Positions 1-4,957 of a stretch of DNA of 5,548 nt are shown piece after piece. The stretch is taken from the NCBI GenBank assembly GCA_016882585.1, contig VGPP01000115.1, positions 1-5,548 on the forward strand, read 5' to 3'. The notes beneath the pieces were generated by a model. That model saw only the letters and a program-made list of their open reading frames with translations, ran no database searches and was not told the origin of the DNA. Each line of letters begins with the position of its first letter. The first letter of the stretch is position 1. The stretch comes from Cyanobacteria bacterium M_surface_7_m2_037 (GTDB lineage: Bacteria > Cyanobacteriota > Cyanobacteriia > PCC-6307 > Cyanobiaceae). The position numbers were made by a program, and so were the translations under genes.

Positions 1-71
1 CCACGTTCATCCCCTCGTGGGACGCACGCCTTGGCAGCAGGGAACGGGGCTGCCAGCTTGAGGCCACCGCC
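1..71 (+). promoter_or_regulatory. Putative glutamine riboswitch (downstream-peptide type) with expression platform
   Basis: Seen: CGTTC (4-8) can pair with GAACG (42-46) as P1. TCCC (10-13) pairs with GGGA (19-22) as P2, followed by GACGCACG (21-28). A short GC(CTTG)GC element at 28-35 could be P3. The order CGTTCATCC, then GGGACG, then GGAACG matches what I remember of the glnA/downstream-peptide RNA family, which binds L-glutamine in cyanobacteria and precedes short peptide genes. An alternative fold is also visible: GGCAGC (33-38) with GCTGCC (49-54), extended by GCCTT (28-32) with GAGGC (60-64), which covers the Shine-Dalgarno GAGG at 60-63. That fold uses bases of P3 and traps the 3' strand of P1 in its loop, so the two states should exclude each other. 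Inference: glutamine binding frees the Shine-Dalgarno and switches translation on. The promoter lies outside the window. Identification rests on remembered consensus, without a covariance search. Confidence 0.7.
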
Positions 72-173
72 ATGAACACCCTCGCCCTCATCCGCGCGCA
101 GATCCTGAAGGCCCAGCGCCTGCACCAGGCTCAGCTCGCCACCGTGAGCAATCCCCGCGCTCAGATCTTCTGA
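72..173 (+). CDS. Small basic peptide under the riboswitch, unknown function
   Basis: A 33-residue reading frame starting at ATG 72 and ending at TGA 171-173. The start is chosen because GAGG at 60-63 lies 8 nt upstream and because the riboswitch-like leader ends just before it. The peptide begins MNTLALIRAQ and ends NPRAQIF. Residues 4-25 look like an amphipathic helix rich in Leu, Ala and Gln. It carries four Arg/Lys (R8, K13, R16, R29) and no acidic residue, so it is strongly basic. There is no signal peptide or membrane segment. A strong terminator follows 25 nt after the stop, giving a monocistronic unit. Family knowledge: glutamine riboswitches of marine cyanobacteria often precede peptides of this size, and the riboswitch- or NtcA-controlled small protein PirA binds PII. 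I do not recognise this sequence, so a role in nitrogen signalling is inferred from position only. The frame is open upstream to the window edge, so a longer protein is not formally excluded. Confidence 0.6.
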   Translation: MNTLALIRAQILKAQRLHQAQLATVSNPRAQIF

Positions 174-198
174 TCCGGGGAAACCAGTTCATCCAGCA

Positions 199-223
199 GG
201 CGCCCCTCGGGGCGCCTTTTTTT
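199..223 (+). terminator. Intrinsic terminator of the riboswitch-peptide unit
   Basis: GGCGCCCC at 199-206 is complementary to GGGGCGCC at 209-216, giving a stem of about 7 bp with a CTCG loop. It is followed directly by seven T (217-223). This is a classic rho-independent terminator for + strand transcription, ending the unit that stops at 173. In the opposite direction the hairpin is not followed by a T-run, so it is not an obvious terminator for the convergent MFS gene, whose stop codon lies 21 bp away. Confidence 0.9.
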
Positions 224-243
224 GGCCTCGTCTGAGGTGCGAG

Positions 244-1572
244 CTACGCGCTGGCGGAAGGCGCTTGTTCGTCTAAGGACAACAAGGGTCCGCGCAACAG
301 CACCACCACAACGATCAGCGCCACCCCCATCGACACCTGCACAGGCCCATAGCCCGATCCAGGAACGCCCGTGAGCAGCGCGACGCCATGCATCAGCCCA
401 CTGGCCGCTGCCGCACTGAACGACTGCAACCCCTTGCTCAAGCTTGCGATCGCCGAAATCCGCCCCTGCAAGGCGACCGGGGTGAATCCCTCCACCAAAG
501 CCGTATCCAGATTCACGGCCAACACACCGCAGGCTCCGGCAAAAAACGCCGCCAGCGAGGCCCAATGGATCACGGCACTGGAGGCCAGCAGCACGATCGA
601 TAGCCCCAGCCCAGCAGCAGCGGCCAAGAGCGGTCCACCCGGCCTGCGACCGCTGCCGGAGGCCATCCCCAGCAACGCCCCCACAAAACCGCCCAAGGCC
701 ACAGCTGACAGCAACGCGGCGTAAACGCCATGGCTTTGCCCACCACCCATAGCGCGGTGCCCATGCACAAAGATCGGCAGCAGGGTCTGAAAGGGCATCC
801 CCAGCAGCATCACCACCGCCAACAGCTGCAACAGCGACTGCAAACTCTTCTGGCCCCGCACAAACTGCAAGCCCTGAGCAACGCTGCGCACAAAAGACTC
901 CCCCTTGCTGCGTGCCGTGGTGGTTGCCGACCGCAGCGAAGGCAGAAACGGAATCAGTGCCAAGAGGGGCAGAAAACTGAGCACGTTGAAGAAGAAGGCC
1001 ACCTCTTCATGACTGCGATCGCTGGTGCCGATGCTTAAAAGCACCCCACCAAGGGCCGGACCAAAAATATTGGTGATATTGGACGACGCGCTATAGAGCT
1101 GCTGGGCTTCTGTCCATTGGTGCTGAGGCACCATTTCGCTGATCAGCGCGGTGCGAGCGGGTGAATCAAATGCTGAAATGGCGCCATTACAGGCATTCAC
1201 AGCCACCAGCAGCCAAAGAGGCACCGTGCCATGCATGGACGCCAGCCACAGCGTCAGCGCCACAACCAAGAAACTGGTTTCAGTGAGCTGAAACAGGCGG
1301 CGTCGGCTGAGGCGATCGGCGGCGGCACCACCCACCACCTCCAGCAAAAACTGCGGCACGCCATAACCGAGAGCCAAGGCCGCGATGCCACTGGCGCCGT
1401 ACGTCTTCACCGTGAGCCACGACAAGGCCATCACAAAGGCGCTGGTGCCGAGGTTCGACACCAGATTGGCCACCCAAAAGCGCCGAAAAACACGCAGTTG
1501 CCAGAGCGAACGGGCGCTGTTCAGCAGACGAACGATCGGAGATTCCTGGGAATCCTCAGAGTTGAAGGGCAT
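244..1572 (-). CDS. MFS exporter, DHA3/EntS-like (MFS_3 family)
   Basis: A 442-residue polytopic membrane protein, the usual length for a 12-helix major facilitator. Hydrophobic segments cover roughly 34-56, 63-80, 99-127, 165-180, 191-210, 246-268, 283-304, 313-331, 334-356, 384-400 and 411-427. The loop motif A (GG-x3-D-R-x-S-RRR) is at 81-92. The signature FDSPARTALISEMVP at 135-149 and GPALGG at 171-176 are typical of the DHA3 drug and siderophore exporters (enterobactin exporter EntS, macrolide exporter Mef). It should act at the cytoplasmic membrane as a proton-driven exporter; the substrate cannot be read from sequence. ATG at 1572 is preferred to an adjacent in-frame TTG at 1575 because it overlaps the upstream gene's TGA by one base (TGATG), with AGG 5 nt ahead. 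It is the last gene of the lnt cluster. No strong terminator is visible on its own strand. Confidence 0.9.
   Translation of the reverse strand: MPFNSEDSQESPIVRLLNSARSLWQLRVFRRFWVANLVSNLGTSAFVMALSWLTVKTYGASGIAALALGYGVPQFLLEVVGGAAADRLSRRRLFQLTETSFLVVALTLWLASMHGTVPLWLLVAVNACNGAISAFDSPARTALISEMVPQHQWTEAQQLYSASSNITNIFGPALGGVLLSIGTSDRSHEEVAFFFNVLSFLPLLALIPFLPSLRSATTTARSKGESFVRSVAQGLQFVRGQKSLQSLLQLLAVVMLLGMPFQTLLPIFVHGHRAMGGGQSHGVYAALLSAVALGGFVGALLGMASGSGRRPGGPLLAAAAGLGLSIVLLASSAVIHWASLAAFFAGACGVLAVNLDTALVEGFTPVALQGRISAIASLSKGLQSFSAAAASGLMHGVALLTGVPGSGYGPVQVSMGVALIVVVVLLRGPLLSLDEQAPSASA
446..453. repeat. HIP1 octamer GCGATCGC
   Basis: A perfect copy of the highly iterated palindrome characteristic of many cyanobacterial genomes, inside the MFS coding region. 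It supports cyanobacterial origin but has no assigned local function. Confidence 0.6.
1015..1022. repeat. HIP1 octamer GCGATCGC
   Basis: A second perfect HIP1 copy, also inside the MFS gene. I found only two in the window; at this GC content well under one would be expected by chance, so the enrichment is modest. Confidence 0.6.
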
Positions 1573-2117
1573 CAAGGCCTGCGGCAGCTTTGCCGCAGCA
1601 GATGCTGCACCAGGGCGGGATCAGCCTGCAAGGCATAAGCCTCAATCTCCCGCTGGCGGCTGTCCTGGGGGAGCGGCGCCGTGGTGGCCACCACGTGCTG
1701 AAGATTGCCCTGGTTGCGCAGGTGTTGGAGAAAGAAGCCGTTGAGCTGGCGCTCCGTGAGATCACCGGCACGCCGCAGCCCTTCGCTGAGCGCCAGCGAG
1801 GTGGGGGTCTCCAGGCCATCGAGGCAGTCCTGCACCACATGCACCAACTCGTGATGGAGCACCTTGGAGCGCTCCTTGGGCCTGGCCTGCAGGGCATCGC
1901 CCAGGCACAGCAGGTTGGCGCCCATGTTGTAGGTGGCGAGCTGCCCGGGCGCCCCGCACTCCCCTCCCAGCTGCACGCTCACCCCCAGGGCCCGCAGGCT
2001 CTCGAGAAGCTCCGCCTCCGTCTGCAGCGGCAAACCCTCAGCCCGCAGCGGCGCGAGCTGCAGCCCAGCCACCCCCAGCGCCAGAGCCGCAGCCACACGC
2101 CAACACCGAGAAGGCAC
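1572..2117 (-). CDS. Small exported protein with gluzincin-like HEXXH-X18-E motif
   Basis: A 181-residue protein that I do not recognise as a named family. It has a short basic start, a hydrophobic stretch at about 8-24 and a plausible signal peptidase site after LRA (24-26), giving a mature part of about 155 residues outside the cytoplasmic membrane. The core contains H89-E-L-V-H93 within a helix-like segment. Exactly 18 residues later comes E112 followed by Gly, the spacing of the HEXXH-X18-E zinc site of gluzincin metallopeptidases. E157 and E159 are alternative third ligands. Four Cys in the mature part (54, 71, 98, 178) could form disulfides. GTG at 2117 is chosen because it gives a proper signal peptide and has GAG 7 nt upstream; two in-frame TTG codons (2129, 2123) are alternatives. 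The gene lies 19 nt after lnt and overlaps the MFS start by one base. A zinc peptidase role is inference; it is much shorter than typical gluzincins. Confidence 0.75.
   Translation of the reverse strand: MPSRCWRVAAALALGVAGLQLAPLRAEGLPLQTEAELLESLRALGVSVQLGGECGAPGQLATYNMGANLLCLGDALQARPKERSKVLHHELVHVVQDCLDGLETPTSLALSEGLRRAGDLTERQLNGFFLQHLRNQGNLQHVVATTAPLPQDSRQREIEAYALQADPALVQHLLRQSCRRP
1579..1598 (-). promoter_or_regulatory. Stem-loop just upstream of the MFS start
   Basis: Read on the minus strand, CTGCGGCA (1598-1591) pairs perfectly with TGCCGCAG (1586-1579) around an AAGC loop. It lies in the last codons of the upstream gene, 6 nt before the MFS ATG at 1572. Two bases of the only visible Shine-Dalgarno (AGG, 1580-1578) are in the stem. 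Inference: translation through the upstream stop would open it and couple the two genes. The region also codes for protein, so the pairing could be incidental. Confidence 0.4.
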
Positions 2118-2120
2118 AGG

Positions 2121-2145
2121 CAATCTCAAGAAAGTCTCAAGATTG
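2121..2145 (-). promoter_or_regulatory. Stem-loop covering the lnt stop and the next gene's Shine-Dalgarno
   Basis: On the minus strand the 11-nt arms 2145-2135 and 2131-2121 pair around a 3-nt loop. The stem has 9 Watson-Crick and 2 G-U pairs. The lnt stop codon TGA (2139-2137) lies in the 5' arm. The likely Shine-Dalgarno GAG (2127-2125) of the following gene lies in the 3' arm, and its GTG start is 3 nt beyond. The two wobble pairs would be C/A mismatches if the + strand were transcribed, so the structure fits minus-strand RNA. Inference: a ribosome finishing lnt melts the hairpin and allows re-initiation. Confidence 0.55.
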
Positions 2146-3603
2146 TCGCATTCGAGAACGGAGCCGCGTGGCGGCAGCGGCGGCGGCCAGCAGCAGCAAC
2201 GGCGCTTCGCCCGTGCGGCTGTAGCCCGTGAGGCGATCACGCACCTGCAACTGCACCGGCAGCATTCCCGCCGTTTGGCCCAGCAGCCGCTGGCGCACCG
2301 CACCGGAGGAATCCACCAGCAGGCTGGGGCCGGTGTTGGCTGCGCTCACCAGCCAGCGCCCCGTTTCGATCGCCCGCAACTGGGCCAGAGCCGCGAATTG
2401 CCCCTGCAGCAGAGGGGGATAGGGATCGAGGTTGGCGCTGGCCAACAGCCAGCCAGCGCCATCGCGGGCGGCCGCCGCCAACGAGGCCCCATCAGCAATC
2501 TCGTAGCAAATGGCCACGCCCACAGCGCCTGTGGGGCGCAGCAGCAAGCGCGAAGGCTCACCAAAACTCACACCCCCCACCGCCGACAATCCCGCCCAGT
2601 TCAACCAGCTGGCGCCCGGAATCCACTCCCCCAAGGGCACGAGCCGGTGTTTATCGATCGCCTGCACGGCCTCCTGTTCGCCGGGCTCAAAGCGCAGCAC
2701 CGCACTGCGCAAACCACCATCCACATCGCGGAAGCCGCCGCTCAGCACCTCCACCTGAGCGGCATGGGGCAGGGTCTGCCCCGCGGCCAGGGCCCCTTCG
2801 GGCAACACAAGCAGATCCGCCCCCTGCTGCTCCGCCTGCAGCTGAGCCCCGGCCAAGCGGCGCAACAGAGCCTGTTGCTGGCTCCAGCTGAATTTCTCGC
2901 GCGTGGGAATCGCCGGTTGCAGCACGAGCACGTTCAGCGAGCTGGCGGCAGCCAGCGCCGGCCCAGGCAGCTGCAGCAGCCGCCAACCCCAGACATGCAG
3001 CACCAACACCACCAGCACCCACGCGGCCGCCGAGCGCCCCGCACCACGACGCTCTGCCCCCCAGGCGGCCAGCCAGCGCCAAAGCCACCAGCTCAGCAAC
3101 AACTGCACAGCCGCCAGACCGCCCGCCCCGATCCACTGAGCCAAGCCCGCCAAGGCGCGATCACCCGGTAATGCAGCGCTGCCCAGGCCGATCCAAAACA
3201 GCGGCCCCTTCGCCAGCAGCACCTCAGCCAAGCCCCAGAGCGCTGCTGCCAGGGCCGCTGAACTCAAGCGTTCTGGCCCAAGAACCTCCACCAGCAGCCT
3301 CCAGCCACCCACCAGAGCAGCCGCCACAACAGCGAGGCTGGCCCAGAGCAGTAGGCAGAGCGGCAGGCTCAGCGGCAGCGGCACTCCCACCCAGTCGAGT
3401 GGGTGCAGCCACAGCAGCCAGCGATGGCTCACCAATACGGCCGCGCCACCCCACAGGGCCGCTGGCCCTGGCCCCAAAGCCCACAGGGGAACCAGGGCCA
3501 GCCACAACAGCGGAGGGCAGCCCCAGGGCGGCAGGGCCCAACCGGCCAGAAGCCCGGCCCCGGCGGCGCCGATCCATCTCCAAAGGGGCCGGTTGCCTGC
3601 CAT
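2137..3603 (-). CDS. lnt: Apolipoprotein N-acyltransferase
   Basis: Transfers a fatty acyl chain from phospholipid to the free amino group of the N-terminal diacylglyceryl-cysteine of lipoproteins, the last step of lipoprotein maturation, at the periplasmic face of the cytoplasmic membrane. The 488-residue length is normal. Residues 1 to about 215 form a series of Trp/Leu-rich membrane helices; 222 to about 455 form the nitrilase-like catalytic domain; a last hydrophobic segment covers about 467-478. The catalytic triad is visible: Glu269 in LPEGAL, Lys318 in IDKHRLVPLGEW and Cys366 in AICYEI, with Glu368 beside it. ATG at 3603 is used; an in-frame GTG at 3609 would add two residues, and neither start has a well-spaced Shine-Dalgarno. 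First gene of a minus-strand cluster, divergent from the phasin-like gene across about 54 bp. The catalytic motifs make the assignment firm. Confidence 0.95.
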   Translation of the reverse strand: MAGNRPLWRWIGAAGAGLLAGWALPPWGCPPLLWLALVPLWALGPGPAALWGGAAVLVSHRWLLWLHPLDWVGVPLPLSLPLCLLLWASLAVVAAALVGGWRLLVEVLGPERLSSAALAAALWGLAEVLLAKGPLFWIGLGSAALPGDRALAGLAQWIGAGGLAAVQLLLSWWLWRWLAAWGAERRGAGRSAAAWVLVVLVLHVWGWRLLQLPGPALAAASSLNVLVLQPAIPTREKFSWSQQQALLRRLAGAQLQAEQQGADLLVLPEGALAAGQTLPHAAQVEVLSGGFRDVDGGLRSAVLRFEPGEQEAVQAIDKHRLVPLGEWIPGASWLNWAGLSAVGGVSFGEPSRLLLRPTGAVGVAICYEIADGASLAAAARDGAGWLLASANLDPYPPLLQGQFAALAQLRAIETGRWLVSAANTGPSLLVDSSGAVRQRLLGQTAGMLPVQLQVRDRLTGYSRTGEAPLLLLAAAAAATRLRSRMRQS

Positions 3604-3621
3604 GGCCACCGACGTTAGGAA
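3593..3621 (+). promoter_or_regulatory. Candidate promoter of the phasin-like/FKBP unit
   Basis: TTGCCT at 3593-3598 and TAGGAA at 3616-3621 are separated by 17 nt and would start transcription about 30 nt before the ATG at 3658. The match to the sigma-70 consensus is only partial (4/6 and 3/6). The octamer CGTTAGGA around the -10 also occurs at the candidate sodB promoter. The site overlaps the first codons of lnt. No convincing promoter for lnt itself is visible in the divergent gap. Confidence 0.25.
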
Positions 3622-3657
3622 GCGCCATCGTTTGGGTCAGGAACCACGGGCGGGCCC

Positions 3658-4026
3658 ATGGACGCAAGCAATCCCCTTCAACAGCTGCTGGTGCGGGGCC
3701 TCGGCACCACATCCCTGGTGGCCGAACGGCTGCGCAGTGTGACCCAGGCCTGGGTGAGCAGCGGCCGCCTCGACCCCGCTCAGGCCACTGCGCTGGTGGA
3801 CGACGTGCTGGCCAGCCTGCGCGGCGAGAACCCGGAACTGGAGAAGCAGACCGAACGCCAGGTGGAGCGCAATCTCGATCACCTGCTGCAGGATCTAGGC
3901 CTAGCGCGCCAACGGGAAGTGGATGAGCTGCGAGGCCGGATCGATCGACTGGAACAACAGCTCAGGCGGCTACGCAACGACTCAACAGCTCAAGACCCCA
4001 GCGGTTTCAGCGACCTGCCCGACTGA
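3658..4026 (+). CDS. Phasin-like coiled-coil protein (COG3937-type)
   Basis: A 122-residue, hydrophilic, probably all-helical cytoplasmic protein. Residues 5-55 form amphipathic helices (LQQLLVRGLGTTSLVAERLR, then a segment ending ALVDDVLASL). Residues 58-80 are highly charged. Residues 88-107 carry a leucine-zipper-like coiled coil with Leu91, Ile95, Leu98, Leu102 and Leu105. This layout matches the PHA-granule-associated 'phasin' family of small regulators; similar proteins are widespread in cyanobacteria, including strains not known to make polyhydroxyalkanoate, so a granule role should not be assumed. It probably oligomerises through the C-terminal zipper. ATG 3658 is the natural start, with only a weak G-rich stretch upstream. 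It diverges from lnt and is followed after 40 nt by the FKBP gene, probably in one transcript. Confidence 0.75.
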   Translation: MDASNPLQQLLVRGLGTTSLVAERLRSVTQAWVSSGRLDPAQATALVDDVLASLRGENPELEKQTERQVERNLDHLLQDLGLARQREVDELRGRIDRLEQQLRRLRNDSTAQDPSGFSDLPD

Positions 4027-4066
4027 AGCTGGGGCAGAATCTCGCCGTCTCAGCCCTTGAAGCGCC

Positions 4067-4687
4067 ATGCGCGACATCCTGATCAGCTCAGCTGTGTGCG
4101 TGGCCTGCCTGCTTCTGGCACTGGTCAGCCAGCTGGTGGCGCCCTCCACCGTGCAAGCGCAACCAGCCGCGCAGGTGGCGGTTGCTGCGGCACCGGCGGC
4201 AGCCCCTGCCAGCTTGAGCGGCCAATTTGAGCTCGACCCCGAAGATCCCAACCCCACCTTGTTCACTATGGCCAACGACGCCGGTAGCCCCGATCAGATC
4301 GCCGATGCCGGCGCCGCCTCCCTTGGTGGCGAACTGGTGGTGGCCAAAGAGCGCACCACCCCCTCGGGTTTGCGCATCACCGACCTGGTGGTGGGCGACG
4401 GCCCTGAAGCCACCTCAGGCCAAACCGTTGTGGTGAACTACCGCGGCACCCTGGAGAACGGCAAAGAGTTCGACAGCAGCTACGGCCGCGGCCCCTTCTC
4501 TTTCCCTCTGGGCGCAGGCCGGGTGATCAAGGGCTGGGATGAAGGCGTGGCCGGCATGCAGGTGGGCGGCAAGCGCAAGCTGGTGATCCCCCCCGACCTG
4601 GCTTACGGCGAACGCGGTGCCGGCGGCGTGATTCCCCCGAATGCCACCTTGATCTTCGAGGTGGAACTGCTGCAGATCAAGGGCTGA
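4067..4687 (+). CDS. Exported FKBP-type peptidyl-prolyl cis-trans isomerase
   Basis: A 206-residue protein catalysing cis-trans isomerisation of prolyl bonds. Residues 1-31 form a signal peptide with a hydrophobic core at about 6-24 and a VQA cleavage site, so it should act in the periplasm or thylakoid lumen. An Ala/Pro-rich linker (32-50) and an acidic region (55-95) lead to one FKBP domain at about 98-206. The aromatic pocket residues of FKBP12 are all in place: Tyr125, Phe135-Asp136, Phe146, Val153-Ile154, Trp157, Tyr180, Ile189 and Phe197. It should therefore be catalytically active and able to bind FK506-like ligands. There is no lipobox, so it is not a lipoprotein. ATG 4067 is the only start that yields the signal peptide; no strong Shine-Dalgarno is seen. 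It probably shares a transcript with the phasin-like gene and ends at a weak terminator. Confidence 0.93.
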   Translation: MRDILISSAVCVACLLLALVSQLVAPSTVQAQPAAQVAVAAAPAAAPASLSGQFELDPEDPNPTLFTMANDAGSPDQIADAGAASLGGELVVAKERTTPSGLRITDLVVGDGPEATSGQTVVVNYRGTLENGKEFDSSYGRGPFSFPLGAGRVIKGWDEGVAGMQVGGKRKLVIPPDLAYGERGAGGVIPPNATLIFEVELLQIKG

Positions 4688-4707
4688 GCCGAGCCCTTGG
4701 CCATGGG

Positions 4708-4735
4708 CCTGAGGGCGCACCCTCGGGGTTGTTCT
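4708..4735 (+). terminator. Probable weak intrinsic terminator after the FKBP gene
   Basis: Arms 4708-4715 (CCTGAGGG) and 4720-4727 (CCCTCGGG) form an 8-bp stem, including one G-U pair, around a CGCA loop. It is followed by the T-enriched GTTGTTCT (4728-4735). It lies 20 nt after the FKBP stop. The tail is a poor T-run, so termination may be partial or assisted by the palindrome downstream. Confidence 0.4.
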
Positions 4736-4752
4736 CGGGGTGGGTTCTTGTC

Positions 4753-4794
4753 CTGTCCAGGTCCGGATATCCATGGATATCCGGACCTGGACAG
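4753..4794. repeat. Perfect 42-bp palindrome without spacer
   Basis: All 21 base pairs match around the centre between 4773 and 4774, so both strands read identically. The centre contains two copies of GGATATCC (4765-4772 and 4775-4782) separated by AT. It lies 65 nt after the FKBP stop and 163 nt before the sodB start. Neither side has a T-run, so it is not a standard intrinsic terminator. In RNA it would form a very stable hairpin; in DNA it could extrude as a cruciform or bind a symmetric protein. It may also be a copy of a dispersed palindromic repeat. The role is unknown. Confidence 0.95.
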
Positions 4795-4876
4795 CGCCCA
4801 CACTGCTGACTGCCAACCAGTCGCCTACATCGCCCAGAGCCCGTTAGCACCCATGCGGCAGGGCGGTTCTCGCGAC

Positions 4877-4904
4877 TTACGAAACCTGAAGTGATCGTTA
4901 GGAT
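4877..4904 (+). promoter_or_regulatory. sodB: Candidate sodB promoter
   Basis: TTACGA (4877-4882) and TAGGAT (4899-4904) are separated by 16 nt, partial matches to a sigma-70 -35 and -10. This would start transcription near 4911 and give a leader of about 47 nt. No obvious Fur or NtcA site was found. It is the best-looking promoter in the 270-bp gap before sodB but remains tentative. Confidence 0.3.
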
Positions 4905-4913
4905 GCCGCGGCA

Positions 4914-4932
4914 GTCCGGCACATGGCCGGGC
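4914..4932 (+). other. Small stem-loop in the presumed sodB leader
   Basis: GTCCGGC (4914-4920) can pair with GCCGGGC (4926-4932) around ACATG: seven pairs, one of them G-U, ending 25 nt before the sodB ATG. No Shine-Dalgarno lies between it and the start codon. It could protect the 5' end of the mRNA or be a target for post-transcriptional control; nothing more can be said from sequence. Confidence 0.3.
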
Positions 4933-4957
4933 CACATTCAGCACGATTCACCGTCAC

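Noticed and set aside
2118..2303. N-terminal extension of the exported zincin-like protein
   Set aside because: It would overlap 167 bases of lnt and reads as a Cys/Arg-rich nonsense-like stretch; the GTG at 2117 gives a clean signal peptide.
1933..3171. Long + strand open frame (412 codons) opposite lnt
   Set aside because: Antisense to a gene with a clear catalytic triad; the translation is a Gln/Arg/Pro-rich low-complexity string typical of GC-rich shadow frames.
3224..3712. Minus-strand open frame of 162 codons overlapping lnt in another frame
   Set aside because: Overlaps the start of lnt and of the phasin-like gene; Gly/Ala/Pro-rich composition of a GC-rich shadow.
3895..3904. CTAGGCCTAG palindrome in the phasin-like gene
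   Set aside because: Only 10 bp inside coding sequence; no flanking structure or repeat copy in the window.
4097..4108. Possible lipobox at Cys11/Cys14 of the FKBP, tempting because lnt is nearby
   Set aside because: The cysteines lie early in the hydrophobic core and lack the residues required at -3 to -1; a standard VQA cleavage site follows.
4722..4741. CTCGGGGT direct repeat (4722-4729 and 4734-4741)
   Set aside because: Short, imperfect beyond 8 bases and within a G-rich terminator-like area; likely chance.
4697..4894. Open frame of 65 codons spanning the palindrome
   Set aside because: It starts at TTG without a ribosome-binding site, resembles no family, and the palindrome makes similar peptides on both strands, so the frame is accidental.
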